24,200 nt of DNA from Oceanospirillaceae bacterium UBA1126 (GTDB taxonomy: Bacteria; Pseudomonadota; Gammaproteobacteria; Pseudomonadales; Balneatricaceae), in assembly GCA_002312935.1 (NCBI GenBank), contig DCAT01000194.1, positions 747 to 24,946 of the forward strand, read 5' to 3'. Below are positions 1-6,643 of the stretch, one piece after another (position 1 is the stretch's first letter; each line of letters begins with the position of its first letter). Under the pieces are notes generated by a model. That model did no database searches and was not told the origin of the DNA. It saw only the letters and a list, made by a program, of their open reading frames with translations. Made by a program: the position numbers and the translations under genes.

Positions 1-2
1 TA

Positions 3-98
3 TTCAAATTGACAATGGCAGGTCTGACTTATTTGATCATCCTTGTTGGAATAATACTTCTAATAAAAACATTTATAACAAGACCTAAGCGAGTTTAA
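3..98 (+). CDS. C-terminal fragment of a small membrane protein (5' end outside the window)
   Basis: An open frame runs in from the left edge and stops at TAA 96-98, giving 31 visible residues. They read as one hydrophobic helix (AGLTYLIILVGIILLIKTF) followed by a basic tail (TRPKRV). This is the pattern of a membrane protein ending with its C-terminus in the cytoplasm. An internal ATG at 15 could also start a 27-residue peptide, so a very small membrane protein is the alternative. No family is recognised, and the frame could be a chance one because so little is visible. Confidence 0.4.
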   Translation, partial: FKLTMAGLTYLIILVGIILLIKTFITRPKRV

Positions 99-378
99 AA
101 ACTAATTTAACCAGCCTCATATTTATGCATACCATCAACCGTATTAGTCAGGAGCGTGTTTGGACTGATGAGACCTTGGGTGGCCAGACACGGCTAAAGG
201 TTGATTATCCTGACTAGTGTTGAGTGTGTTGGATTGTGCTGGCTGAGCCTCTAAGGCATTGCTACAATCACAATAACCCCACACCTGAAAGCACCCTCAA
301 AAGTGCTTCTGCAAGCTCCAGAGAGGCCCTGTTAGCAACGCTGGCATACCAGCCTAAGATGTGCATTACGCGCATGTA
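99..378. other. Gene-poor stretch left of the pilM-like gene
   Basis: No convincing gene is visible in these 280 bases. A 30-codon frame at 125-217 has no ribosome binding site and no recognisable family. A six-base-pair inverted repeat (AAGCAC 289-294 with GTGCTT 303-308) lacks a T run and is weak as a terminator. In Pseudomonas the genes pilN to pilQ would follow pilM here, reading leftwards; nothing resembling them is present. Confidence 0.5.
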
Positions 379-1005
379 TTAGGCCATAAACCAAGCCATG
401 GCATACTCAGCCTCTAAATCATCTGCCTTGCCGAGTATGGATGCTTTGGTCAACCCTTGGGGTTCGATACAGCCTATGACATAACCTTTAGTAGCATCGT
501 GTAGGCTGGTAATGAGATGTTCTATGTGATCAATATAGTGGCTCTGAGTCACCACCAAAAAGCTAAGTTTGGAACACAGCTGCAAATGGCAGACACGTAA
601 CTTTACTGGCTCTATATTGAGCGCTGCAGCGGCCATGCGCTGATATTGGAGTTGCAAGGTCGCTAGATTGGTGCTCACCTCAAACAGATCTGCAGGGCAG
701 TGCAGCCAGCTGCACAGCCGATTGGGAATGCCCACACTAACATGCAGGGATGCATTGCCTAAAAGGGGCACAATTTGTGCAATAAAATCTTGCCACGCAG
801 TATGTGCTTTTAAAGAGGTGTTAAGCGAAGTTGAAGGTAGGCGTAATGACAAATGCCACTGACCTAAAACCCTTTGCCGCCCTGCCTCATGAGTATTTTT
901 AGCACAGCCTAATAGCACTATTCGCAGCTTATCAACCTGCCAATCAATCCCTAATATAAGGGGTTTTACCCGGCGCCTAACAAAGTGCTGTAACATTAAA
1001 CCCAT
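379..1005 (-). CDS. Short PilM/HofM-like protein, orphan remnant of a type IV pilus assembly gene
   Basis: The 208-residue product starts with a short basic leader and then LGIDWQVDKLRIVLL (residues 18-32), which resembles the first strand of the actin-like fold of PilM. The middle resembles E. coli HofM in layout: a PxxL stretch, a 'VGIP' strand near 91-94, an 'AAALNIEP' helix near 126-133, a 'VVTQSHYIDHIEHLI' segment near 151-165, and a C-terminal 'YAMAWFMA' like the 'FAIALGLALG' ending of HofM. Its place, head-to-head with ponA, is where pilM sits in Pseudomonas. At 208 residues it is well short of PilM (about 350) and shorter than HofM (about 259), and the pilN, O, P and Q genes do not follow it. 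A second Met at residue 4 could be the true start. Function is uncertain; it may be a decaying relic or a reduced scaffold protein. Confidence 0.6.
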   Translation of the reverse strand: MGLMLQHFVRRRVKPLILGIDWQVDKLRIVLLGCAKNTHEAGRQRVLGQWHLSLRLPSTSLNTSLKAHTAWQDFIAQIVPLLGNASLHVSVGIPNRLCSWLHCPADLFEVSTNLATLQLQYQRMAAAALNIEPVKLRVCHLQLCSKLSFLVVTQSHYIDHIEHLITSLHDATKGYVIGCIEPQGLTKASILGKADDLEAEYAMAWFMA

Positions 1006-1093
1006 CCTTGGGTGGCGAAACTTAATAGATCTTATATACTTTCGCTTCTGCCGTTTTGTTTATTCCCATCGCTGCCTAGAGTTAAAGCATAGC

Positions 1094-3616
1094 ATGTCAT
1101 TAATACGCCGCCTGTTTAAATGGGTTTTTATACTAGGAATCATTGGTACGCTTACCATTGCAGCGGTGACCTGGTTTTACCTTATGCCTCGGTTACCCGA
1201 TGTAAATAGCCTAAGAGATTACCACCTACAAACGCCCCTAAGAGTGATGAGCCGTGATGGCAAACTTATTTCAGAGTTTGGTGAGCAGCGCCGTATTCCT
1301 TTGCGCATAGACCAAGTGCCTCAGCATTACATTGACGCATTGTTGTCTGCTGAAGATGAAAACTTTTATAGTCATTACGGCGTTGATCCCAAAGGTCTCT
1401 TAAGAGCAGCCGTTAGAATGGTGCAAGCCGGCGGAAGAATTCAAGGTGGTGGCAGCACGATTACCATGCAGGTAGCCCGCAACTACTTATTAACCCTTGA
1501 TCAGACCTTTATTCGCAAATTTAATGAAATATTATTATCTTTTCAAATTGAGCAAGAGCTCAGCAAAGAACAAATACTGGAAATGTATTTTAACAAAATG
1601 TTCATGGGGCACCGATCTTATGGCATAGAGGCTGCATCTAATGTGTATTATGGCCGCTCAATTAGTGAGCTAGGCCTGCCTCAGTTGGCCATGCTTGCTG
1701 GGCTCTATAAAGCCCCATCTCGATATAACCCTATTTCTAATCCACAACGCTCTAAAATACGCAGAGACTGGATATTAGGCCGCATGCTGCTGTTAGACTA
1801 CATTAATGAAGAGCAATACCAGACGGCCATTGCCACCCCTATTACGGCCCGATTTCATAGTTTAAAACCAGAAACATCAGCATCTTATGTTGCAGAAATG
1901 GTACGTAGTGAATTATTCAGCTCTTTCCCTATTGAAGACGTTTATACTGGTGGTTATCGGGTTTACACCACTATTGACAGCCGGCTTCAAGACGCTGCTC
2001 AGCTGGCAGTACAGAAGGGTCTATTAGCCTACGATAGGCGCCACGGGTATCGTGGTGTAGAAAAAAATCATGGCCCTAATGTCACTGCGGAAGAAGCCGA
2101 ACGATTACTTAACAGAACCCCTGTACTTGGCCCATTACAGCCTGCAATCGTACGCCAAGTTAACGAAGAGTCGGCAGAATTACTACTACGTTACGGTCAG
2201 ACTATTAGTATTAACTTTAGCGATATGAGTTGGATTAGGCCAAGAATCTCCATCGATTACTTGGGCAGTGCGCCCAAGACTATTAGCGACATCTTAAGCC
2301 CTGGTGACCAAGTTCGCGTGCGCCAAGCCTATGTTGATGCAAACGTGTGGTACCTGTCCCAAGTGCCTGACGCACAGGGGGCGTTAATTGCCCTAGACCC
2401 AAAAGACGGCGCCATGATCGCTTTAGTAGGTGGTTTTGAGTATTTGCACAGCAAATTTAATCGAGCAACTCAGGCCCTGCGTCAACCCGGCTCTAACTTT
2501 AAGCCTATTATTTATTCTGCAGCCTTGGAACAAAAGTTTACCGCTGCCACCTTAATTAACGATGCCCCTGTGGTGTTTAATGACGCTAGCCTAGAAGACT
2601 CATGGCGCCCAGAAAACTACAGTGGTAAATTCTTTGGTCCCACACGTTTGCGCAAAGCACTGTATAAATCTCGTAACTTAGTCTCTATACGGATTTTACG
2701 GGAAATTGGCATTAAATCAGCCATCGATTATGCTACCCGCTTTGGTTTTAAGCCTGAGCAGCTGCCACGCAATTTATCCCTTGCTTTGGGCAGTGCAAGC
2801 GTACCTCCCATCGATGTAGCTACAGCCTATGCAACCTTCGCCAACACGGGCTATCAAGTTCAGCCCTATTTTATAGAGAGGATTGAAGACAGCTTTGGGC
2901 GAGTGCTGTTCCAAGCTGAGCCCACCACCGTATGCCATAACTGCGACTATGTAAGGCTCAGCGATAAAGTGGACCTAAGTCCACCTAGTGTGGTGGCAAC
3001 AACAAAAATCACTACCGGTGCCATCGTTGCGTTAAATGAGGCCTTAGATCAAGAGGATGCTCAGCAAAACATCCTGTCGGTGGCGCCAGATCGACCTATT
3101 ACTCATTTGCCAATCGCTCCACGCATTATGGACGAGCGGGTTAATTATATTATGCATACTATTCTTCAAGACGTGGTGAAAAAAGGCACAGCGCGCAGAG
3201 CTCAAAAATTGCAACGTAATGATTTAGCGGGGAAAACAGGCACTACTAACGACCAAAAAGACGCCTGGTTTTCTGGCTATGTAGACTCTATGGTAGCCAC
3301 AACCTGGGTAGGCTTCGACCAGCCCAAAACCTTGGGTAGGAATGAATTTGGTAGCACGGCAGCGCTGCCTATTTGGATCGACTTTATGGAAATAGCCCTA
3401 AAGGATGTGCCTCAAACACAACGGCGGCAACCAGACAAAATGGTCACCATTAAAATCGACGAGGCCACTGGCGCATTGGCTCGGCCAGGCGACCCCTCCG
3501 CAGTAGAAGAAATTTTCCGTGCAGAACGTACTCCTGAGCAAATGGCATTGCCTAAAGGCAGCCGCTCTAGCAATGGCATTAACGAAGAAGAAACTAGGCC
3601 CGAGCAGGTGTTCTAG
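1094..3616 (+). CDS. ponA: Penicillin-binding protein 1a, bifunctional transglycosylase/transpeptidase
   Basis: This class A penicillin-binding protein polymerises and cross-links peptidoglycan at the outer face of the inner membrane. The 840 residues begin with a basic end and one membrane anchor (about 9-32). The family 51 transglycosylase domain follows, with catalytic Glu87 in AEDENFY, the GGSTITMQ motif and an EMYFNKMFMG segment. The transpeptidase domain has the nucleophile Ser467 with Lys470 (SNFK), Ser526-Arg-Asn528, and Lys714-Thr-Gly. A CHNCD pair (Cys614, Cys617) matches the CPECD of E. coli PBP1a, so it is normal for the family. The length and the 'EQVF' ending also fit PBP1a. It is divergent from the pilM-like gene as in Pseudomonas. 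Its stop interleaves with that of the nuclease gene on the other strand within a single CTAG. Confidence 0.97.
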   Translation: MSLIRRLFKWVFILGIIGTLTIAAVTWFYLMPRLPDVNSLRDYHLQTPLRVMSRDGKLISEFGEQRRIPLRIDQVPQHYIDALLSAEDENFYSHYGVDPKGLLRAAVRMVQAGGRIQGGGSTITMQVARNYLLTLDQTFIRKFNEILLSFQIEQELSKEQILEMYFNKMFMGHRSYGIEAASNVYYGRSISELGLPQLAMLAGLYKAPSRYNPISNPQRSKIRRDWILGRMLLLDYINEEQYQTAIATPITARFHSLKPETSASYVAEMVRSELFSSFPIEDVYTGGYRVYTTIDSRLQDAAQLAVQKGLLAYDRRHGYRGVEKNHGPNVTAEEAERLLNRTPVLGPLQPAIVRQVNEESAELLLRYGQTISINFSDMSWIRPRISIDYLGSAPKTISDILSPGDQVRVRQAYVDANVWYLSQVPDAQGALIALDPKDGAMIALVGGFEYLHSKFNRATQALRQPGSNFKPIIYSAALEQKFTAATLINDAPVVFNDASLEDSWRPENYSGKFFGPTRLRKALYKSRNLVSIRILREIGIKSAIDYATRFGFKPEQLPRNLSLALGSASVPPIDVATAYATFANTGYQVQPYFIERIEDSFGRVLFQAEPTTVCHNCDYVRLSDKVDLSPPSVVATTKITTGAIVALNEALDQEDAQQNILSVAPDRPITHLPIAPRIMDERVNYIMHTILQDVVKKGTARRAQKLQRNDLAGKTGTTNDQKDAWFSGYVDSMVATTWVGFDQPKTLGRNEFGSTAALPIWIDFMEIALKDVPQTQRRQPDKMVTIKIDEATGALARPGDPSAVEEIFRAERTPEQMALPKGSRSSNGINEEETRPEQVF

Positions 3617-4509
3617 TTGCTGTTCAGTACTGGGGTTTGCTCAAGCATATGTAAGTGAGAAATACTCATAACACCCGCATGGAAACCTTTTTTGAGCTGC
3701 TTTTTAGTTAACTTACGCCAAGCGAGCCAACCCCTAACAGTAATAGTTTGCCCAACCCATCGCTGCATTTGCTTGGGTGTATCGGCGTTAAAGCCCGGTG
3801 CTGCAAGGAGGTACTTGGGAATCCTCACTGCCACTTGCCCTCCAAGGCCTATGTACCAGGAGTGTTGGCTGTCACTAACATCGTTCACTTCGCCAGCCAT
3901 ACGCATAAACCCACCTTGGTTAGACTTAAGCAAGGCAGCTGCATGAACACGCGATATAGGGGCTTGCCATATACCCAGACCATGTCTGCGGGCTACTTCT
4001 TCTCGCTGCCACAAGCAATTCTCTGCGCCTTGCTCATTCATACTAATTACATAGGCTAAGCCTTGGCCGACTAAAAAGCTGTCCACACTCACTCCAGAGC
4101 CATCATAAAGCTTTACCAGCCAACGCCCATAGTGGTCTTTAATGTTGGGAAGCAGTTGTAGGTAAATGGATTTTTGTTGCTGTAATTTTTCATTGAGTTG
4201 AGTTTTAGCCTGCTGCGCGTAGGCCTGCTCTGGGCGCCCCTTATTGGCCATTTCTGTGGTATTGATTTGCCCCAAACGTAGCCGATGTCCATTAGCTAAA
4301 CTTAGGCTGTCACCATCCTGAACGAACCAGCTTTTCACTTTATACGTTTGACCAACTATCGGATTACCAGACCACTCATTGGCTTTTTCCATTGCTGCCT
4401 CAGTCAAAGCGGAGCATTGAGCGTAAATACGGGGACTAATAAATAGTAATAAGGCGATGGACAACACTAGCGGTATTCGTAGGCTATATTTTATTGGCTT
4501 CATATTCAT
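3613..4509 (-). CDS. Secreted staphylococcal-nuclease-like protein with a C-terminal extension
   Basis: A signal peptide (about residues 1-30, cut after IYA) sends the product out of the cytoplasm. Residues 56-182 form a thermonuclease (SNase, OB-fold) domain. Against S. aureus nuclease, Asp65 and Asp67 (DGD) match Asp19/Asp21, Arg78 matches Arg35, Thr84 matches Thr41, Glu86 matches Glu43, and Arg129 in DHYGR matches Arg87. The calcium ligand Asp40 is Asn83 here. Residues about 200-290 form a second strand-rich region (AGEVNDV, WYIGL, VAVRI, ITVRGWL) that looks like another OB-type fold. It could degrade extracellular or periplasmic nucleic acid, but the Asn change leaves activity unproven. 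The gene is convergent with ponA and overlaps its end by four bases. ATG 4509 is the annotated start; a second ATG lies two codons in. Confidence 0.85.
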   Translation of the reverse strand: MNMKPIKYSLRIPLVLSIALLLFISPRIYAQCSALTEAAMEKANEWSGNPIVGQTYKVKSWFVQDGDSLSLANGHRLRLGQINTTEMANKGRPEQAYAQQAKTQLNEKLQQQKSIYLQLLPNIKDHYGRWLVKLYDGSGVSVDSFLVGQGLAYVISMNEQGAENCLWQREEVARRHGLGIWQAPISRVHAAALLKSNQGGFMRMAGEVNDVSDSQHSWYIGLGGQVAVRIPKYLLAAPGFNADTPKQMQRWVGQTITVRGWLAWRKLTKKQLKKGFHAGVMSISHLHMLEQTPVLNSN

Positions 4510-4735
4510 ATTTACTTAATTGTTACCTTAGACTGACTGGTTAACTCGATAGGTTGTGCGCCACTAACCCATCGTACTCTGTAATATATAAATACAGCAT
4601 AGCCTATTTATATGAATCAGCCATGTTAGGTCTTTATGTTTATAGTGGAACTGGTATTTTAACCATTAGATTTTTATTAATAACGCCATATAGCGGCACA
4701 ATCATTACATGTTTTTACATTTGGGGTTCTAACTT
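4510..4735. other. A+T-rich intergenic stretch upstream of the structured region
   Basis: This is the divergent space between the nuclease gene and the DUF2805 gene. It is visibly A+T-rich, with several short T runs and small palindromes such as CTGTA-N9-TACAG. A 70-codon frame crossing it (4554-4766) starts with TTG, has no ribosome binding site and does not look like a protein family. Promoters for both neighbours probably lie here, but no clear -35/-10 pair could be singled out. Confidence 0.5.
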
Positions 4736-4870
4736 AGCCTTTAGTTTTGTGGCCTTAAGTGGTTAAATTATGGCCACAGTGAATAAGCTGCCCGAACTCC
4801 GTGAGTAGTAAGCCACCAAAGGCTCAAGAAAACCACCTTTGAGGGTTAATTTGTTTATTCACGTTTTTTT
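4736..4870 (+). promoter_or_regulatory. Candidate structured RNA leader (riboswitch- or attenuator-like) before the DUF2805 gene
   Basis: Several exact inverted repeats are packed together. AGCCTTT 4736-4742 pairs with AAAGGCT 4818-4824 and encloses two hairpins: TGTGGCC 4748-4754 with GGCCACA 4772-4778, and ACTC 4796-4799 with GAGT 4803-4806. Two competing pairings use the same bases: CAAAGG 4817-4822 with CCTTTG 4836-4841, and GTGAATAA 4779-4786 with TTATTCAC 4855-4862. The last pairing is followed by G and seven Ts (4864-4870), a terminator-like end 18 bases before the ATG at 4889. Mutually exclusive stems ending in a T run are typical of transcription-attenuation leaders. The AAGCCACC just before the closing stem recalls the J6/3 segment of cobalamin riboswitches, but the rest of that core is not matched convincingly. 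Class and ligand are unknown. Confidence 0.45.
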
Positions 4871-4888
4871 ATATTTTGGGATCATTTT

Positions 4889-5140
4889 ATGTTGCTTTTA
4901 GAAAGCGAAAAATCAAGGGTAATAGAAATGGCTTGGGAGGATCGCACACCCTTTGAAGCGATAGAAAAACAATTTAGCTTAAATGAGACAGCAGTTATTA
5001 AATTTATGCGCCGTAGTTTAAAACCCAGAAGCTTTAAACTGTGGCGTGAAAGAGTGAATGGGCGCTCAACTAAGCATGTAAAACTCCGCAGCAGCGACGT
5101 GACTAGAAGCCATTGCCCAACGCAATACAAGCAACGTTAA
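4889..5140 (+). CDS. DUF2805 / TIGR03643 family small protein
   Basis: The 83-residue product carries the family signature: VIEMAWEDRTPFEAIEKQF (about 11-29), the 'NETAVIKFMRRSLKPRSFKLWRERV' block (about 32-56, helical and helix-turn-helix-like) and GRSTKHVKLR. The biochemical function is unknown. From general knowledge, genes of this family are often found with photolyase/cryptochrome genes in marine bacteria; no photolyase lies in this window. GGG at 4878-4880 is the likely ribosome binding site. The unusual feature is the structured region with a T run directly upstream, which suggests its expression is conditional. The C-terminal 15 residues are polar and carry one Cys. Confidence 0.8.
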   Translation: MLLLESEKSRVIEMAWEDRTPFEAIEKQFSLNETAVIKFMRRSLKPRSFKLWRERVNGRSTKHVKLRSSDVTRSHCPTQYKQR

Positions 5141-5216
5141 CCAAGCTGTGCACCCGGCCCTTAGGCTTTAGTCAGTGCAGCTTAGAATAACAAAAATACT
5201 AAATAAGGCATACACA

Positions 5217-5876
5217 ATGACCACCAGAGCAATTCTATTTGGTTCCATAGGCACTCTTGTCGAAACATCAGAGCTCCAGCGGCTTGCATTTAATCAAGCT
5301 TTTTCTGAGGCTGGGCTAGACTGGAACTGGAGTGCTGATGCATACCAACGCTTGCTAGCAAAGTCTGGAGGCCGTGGGAGAATTCAGGACTTTGCAAAGC
5401 AACATGACATTAAGGTGGATGCACAGCAGCTCCATCAGCGTAAAACTGAAATTTTTGATGCTATGATGACCAAGGATGGCCTACTTTTGCGCCCAGGCGT
5501 AGCTGATGTAATTCACTATGCTTTGGATAATAATGTGCTTTTGGCATTTGTAACAAGCACATCTGAGGCCAACGTCGATGCTATTTTTTCTGCTCTTGGG
5601 GATCAAGTTAAGCGTAAAGACTTTAGCTTCGTGGGCAACGACTTAATGGTTTCTAAGGCCAAACCAAGCCCTGATATATATCACAAAGCGTTATCAGATC
5701 TCCACTTAGACTCACAAGACTGTATCGCTATAGAAGACACATCCGCTAGCATGAGTGCGGCTTTAGCTGCGGGTATAAGGTGTGTTGGTTTCCCAGGTGC
5801 GTTTGCTGGGGACAATGACTTTACTGGGGCACTAGTTGTCACAGATATCCTGTCCCCCGCACAGTTAAGTACCTAG
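5217..5876 (+). CDS. CbbY-like HAD-superfamily protein lacking the motif I nucleophile
   Basis: The 219 residues follow the fold of CbbY/Gph-type HAD phosphatases: helical cap at about 15-90, motif II Thr113-Ser114 in FVTSTSE, motif III Lys149 in KAKPSPDIY, and motif IV Glu173-Asp174 in IEDTSASM. Motif I, normally DxDGT, reads FGSIGTL at residues 8-14. Gly9 replaces the Asp that forms the phospho-enzyme and Ile11 replaces the general acid/base Asp. The remaining motifs are well kept, so this is not random decay; it may bind a phosphorylated ligand or use different chemistry. ATG 5217, preceded by AAGG at 5205-5208, is preferred over an upstream in-frame start at 5175, because the extra 14 residues would precede the first strand of the fold. 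The AhpD-like gene starts 41 bases downstream, probably in the same transcript. Confidence 0.85.
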   Translation: MTTRAILFGSIGTLVETSELQRLAFNQAFSEAGLDWNWSADAYQRLLAKSGGRGRIQDFAKQHDIKVDAQQLHQRKTEIFDAMMTKDGLLLRPGVADVIHYALDNNVLLAFVTSTSEANVDAIFSALGDQVKRKDFSFVGNDLMVSKAKPSPDIYHKALSDLHLDSQDCIAIEDTSASMSAALAAGIRCVGFPGAFAGDNDFTGALVVTDILSPAQLST

Positions 5877-5917
5877 GGCGCCAGCATTGAATAGCTTGGG
5901 TGATTAAGGAGCAGGTT

Positions 5918-6487
5918 ATGCGAGTAGCGGTAAAAGAGACCAGCCAGTACCCTTGGTTTATAAGGCCTTTCTTTTGGAAACAAAAAAGAAAATACGGTGT
6001 AGTACTTCAGCCAGGGTTAGTGTGGGCAAGAGTGCCCAAGTTATTTGCATCGGTAGCCATTTTGTATGGCGCTCTAGATCGAAAAAGTTCACCCGTGGAT
6101 CCTGTCTTGCGCTCACTAGTAACGGTACGAGTGTCACAGATCAATTGGTGTCATTTTTGCGTTGATATCAACGCCTCCACCTTAGCTAAGCGAGCAGGAT
6201 CCTTGGAAAAAGCCGAGCAGGTTGCACAGTGGAAAGACAGCCAACTCTTTAGTGAGAAAGAGCGGGTAGTGCTTGAATATACTGAAGCGGTCACCTTTTC
6301 AGATCAGCAGGTAACAGAAGAGCTAATGCTGCAGTTAAAGTGCTTCTTTGATGATGATGGTGTGGTGGAGTTAACTGGGCTTATTGCCTTCCAAAATTTA
6401 TCAAGCAAGTTTAATAGTGCACTAGATGTCCCAGCACAGGGCTTTTGTAAACTGCCGTTTGATCCCATCAGCGACAGCCAAGTATAG
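5918..6487 (+). CDS. Carboxymuconolactone decarboxylase/AhpD-like protein
   Basis: The all-helical product has the AhpD-like core: RSLVTVRVSQINWCHFCVDIN (about 65-85) with a redox CxxC pair, Cys78 and Cys81, followed by an LFSEKERVVLEYTEAV helix. Many AhpD-type proteins have His four residues after the second Cys; here it is Asn85, a variant common in this wider family. Such proteins are thiol peroxidase partners or small-molecule decarboxylases; the substrate here cannot be told. ATG 5918 is chosen because AAGGAGC (5906-5912) is a near-ideal ribosome binding site five bases upstream. The alternative GTG at 5900 would place that site inside the gene. It gives 189 residues. The gene follows the HAD-like gene closely, and the two may act together. 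Confidence 0.85.
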   Translation: MRVAVKETSQYPWFIRPFFWKQKRKYGVVLQPGLVWARVPKLFASVAILYGALDRKSSPVDPVLRSLVTVRVSQINWCHFCVDINASTLAKRAGSLEKAEQVAQWKDSQLFSEKERVVLEYTEAVTFSDQQVTEELMLQLKCFFDDDGVVELTGLIAFQNLSSKFNSALDVPAQGFCKLPFDPISDSQV

Positions 6488-6512
6488 CCGTGCCAGTGAG
6501 CTATGGCACTGG
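6488..6512 (+). terminator. Possible hairpin after the AhpD-like gene
   Basis: GTGCCA (6490-6495) and TGGCAC (6504-6509) form a six-base-pair stem with an eight-base loop just after the stop codon, and outer CC/GG can add pairs across a bulge. No T run follows, so an intrinsic terminator is only possible. Confidence 0.3.
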
Positions 6513-6643
6513 AATTGTGTTGAAAAAACTCTAAACTCTTGCTCTGTTGTTATTAAACATTAATCACTAAAAACTCTTTACTGAAGGACTATAGTCTATA
6601 AAAAGACTCCATCCCAATTAATATAGGACTTATTTTAGACATT

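Noticed and set aside
125..217. 30-codon frame ending in a charged stretch
   Set aside because: No ribosome binding site and no recognisable family; likely a chance frame.
289..308. AAGCAC/GTGCTT hairpin as a terminator
   Set aside because: Six base pairs, eight-base loop and no T run on either side.
2933..2944. CHNC pair in PBP1a as an unusual metal site
   Set aside because: E. coli PBP1a has a matching CPEC at the same place, so it is a family trait.
4554..4766. 70-codon frame in the nuclease-DUF2805 gap
   Set aside because: TTG start, no ribosome binding site, no family resemblance, and it runs into the inverted-repeat region.
4736..4824. Firm assignment as a cobalamin riboswitch
   Set aside because: Only the GCCACC segment and the enclosing stem fit. 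The GGGAA and L4 motifs were not found at the right places, so the class is left open.
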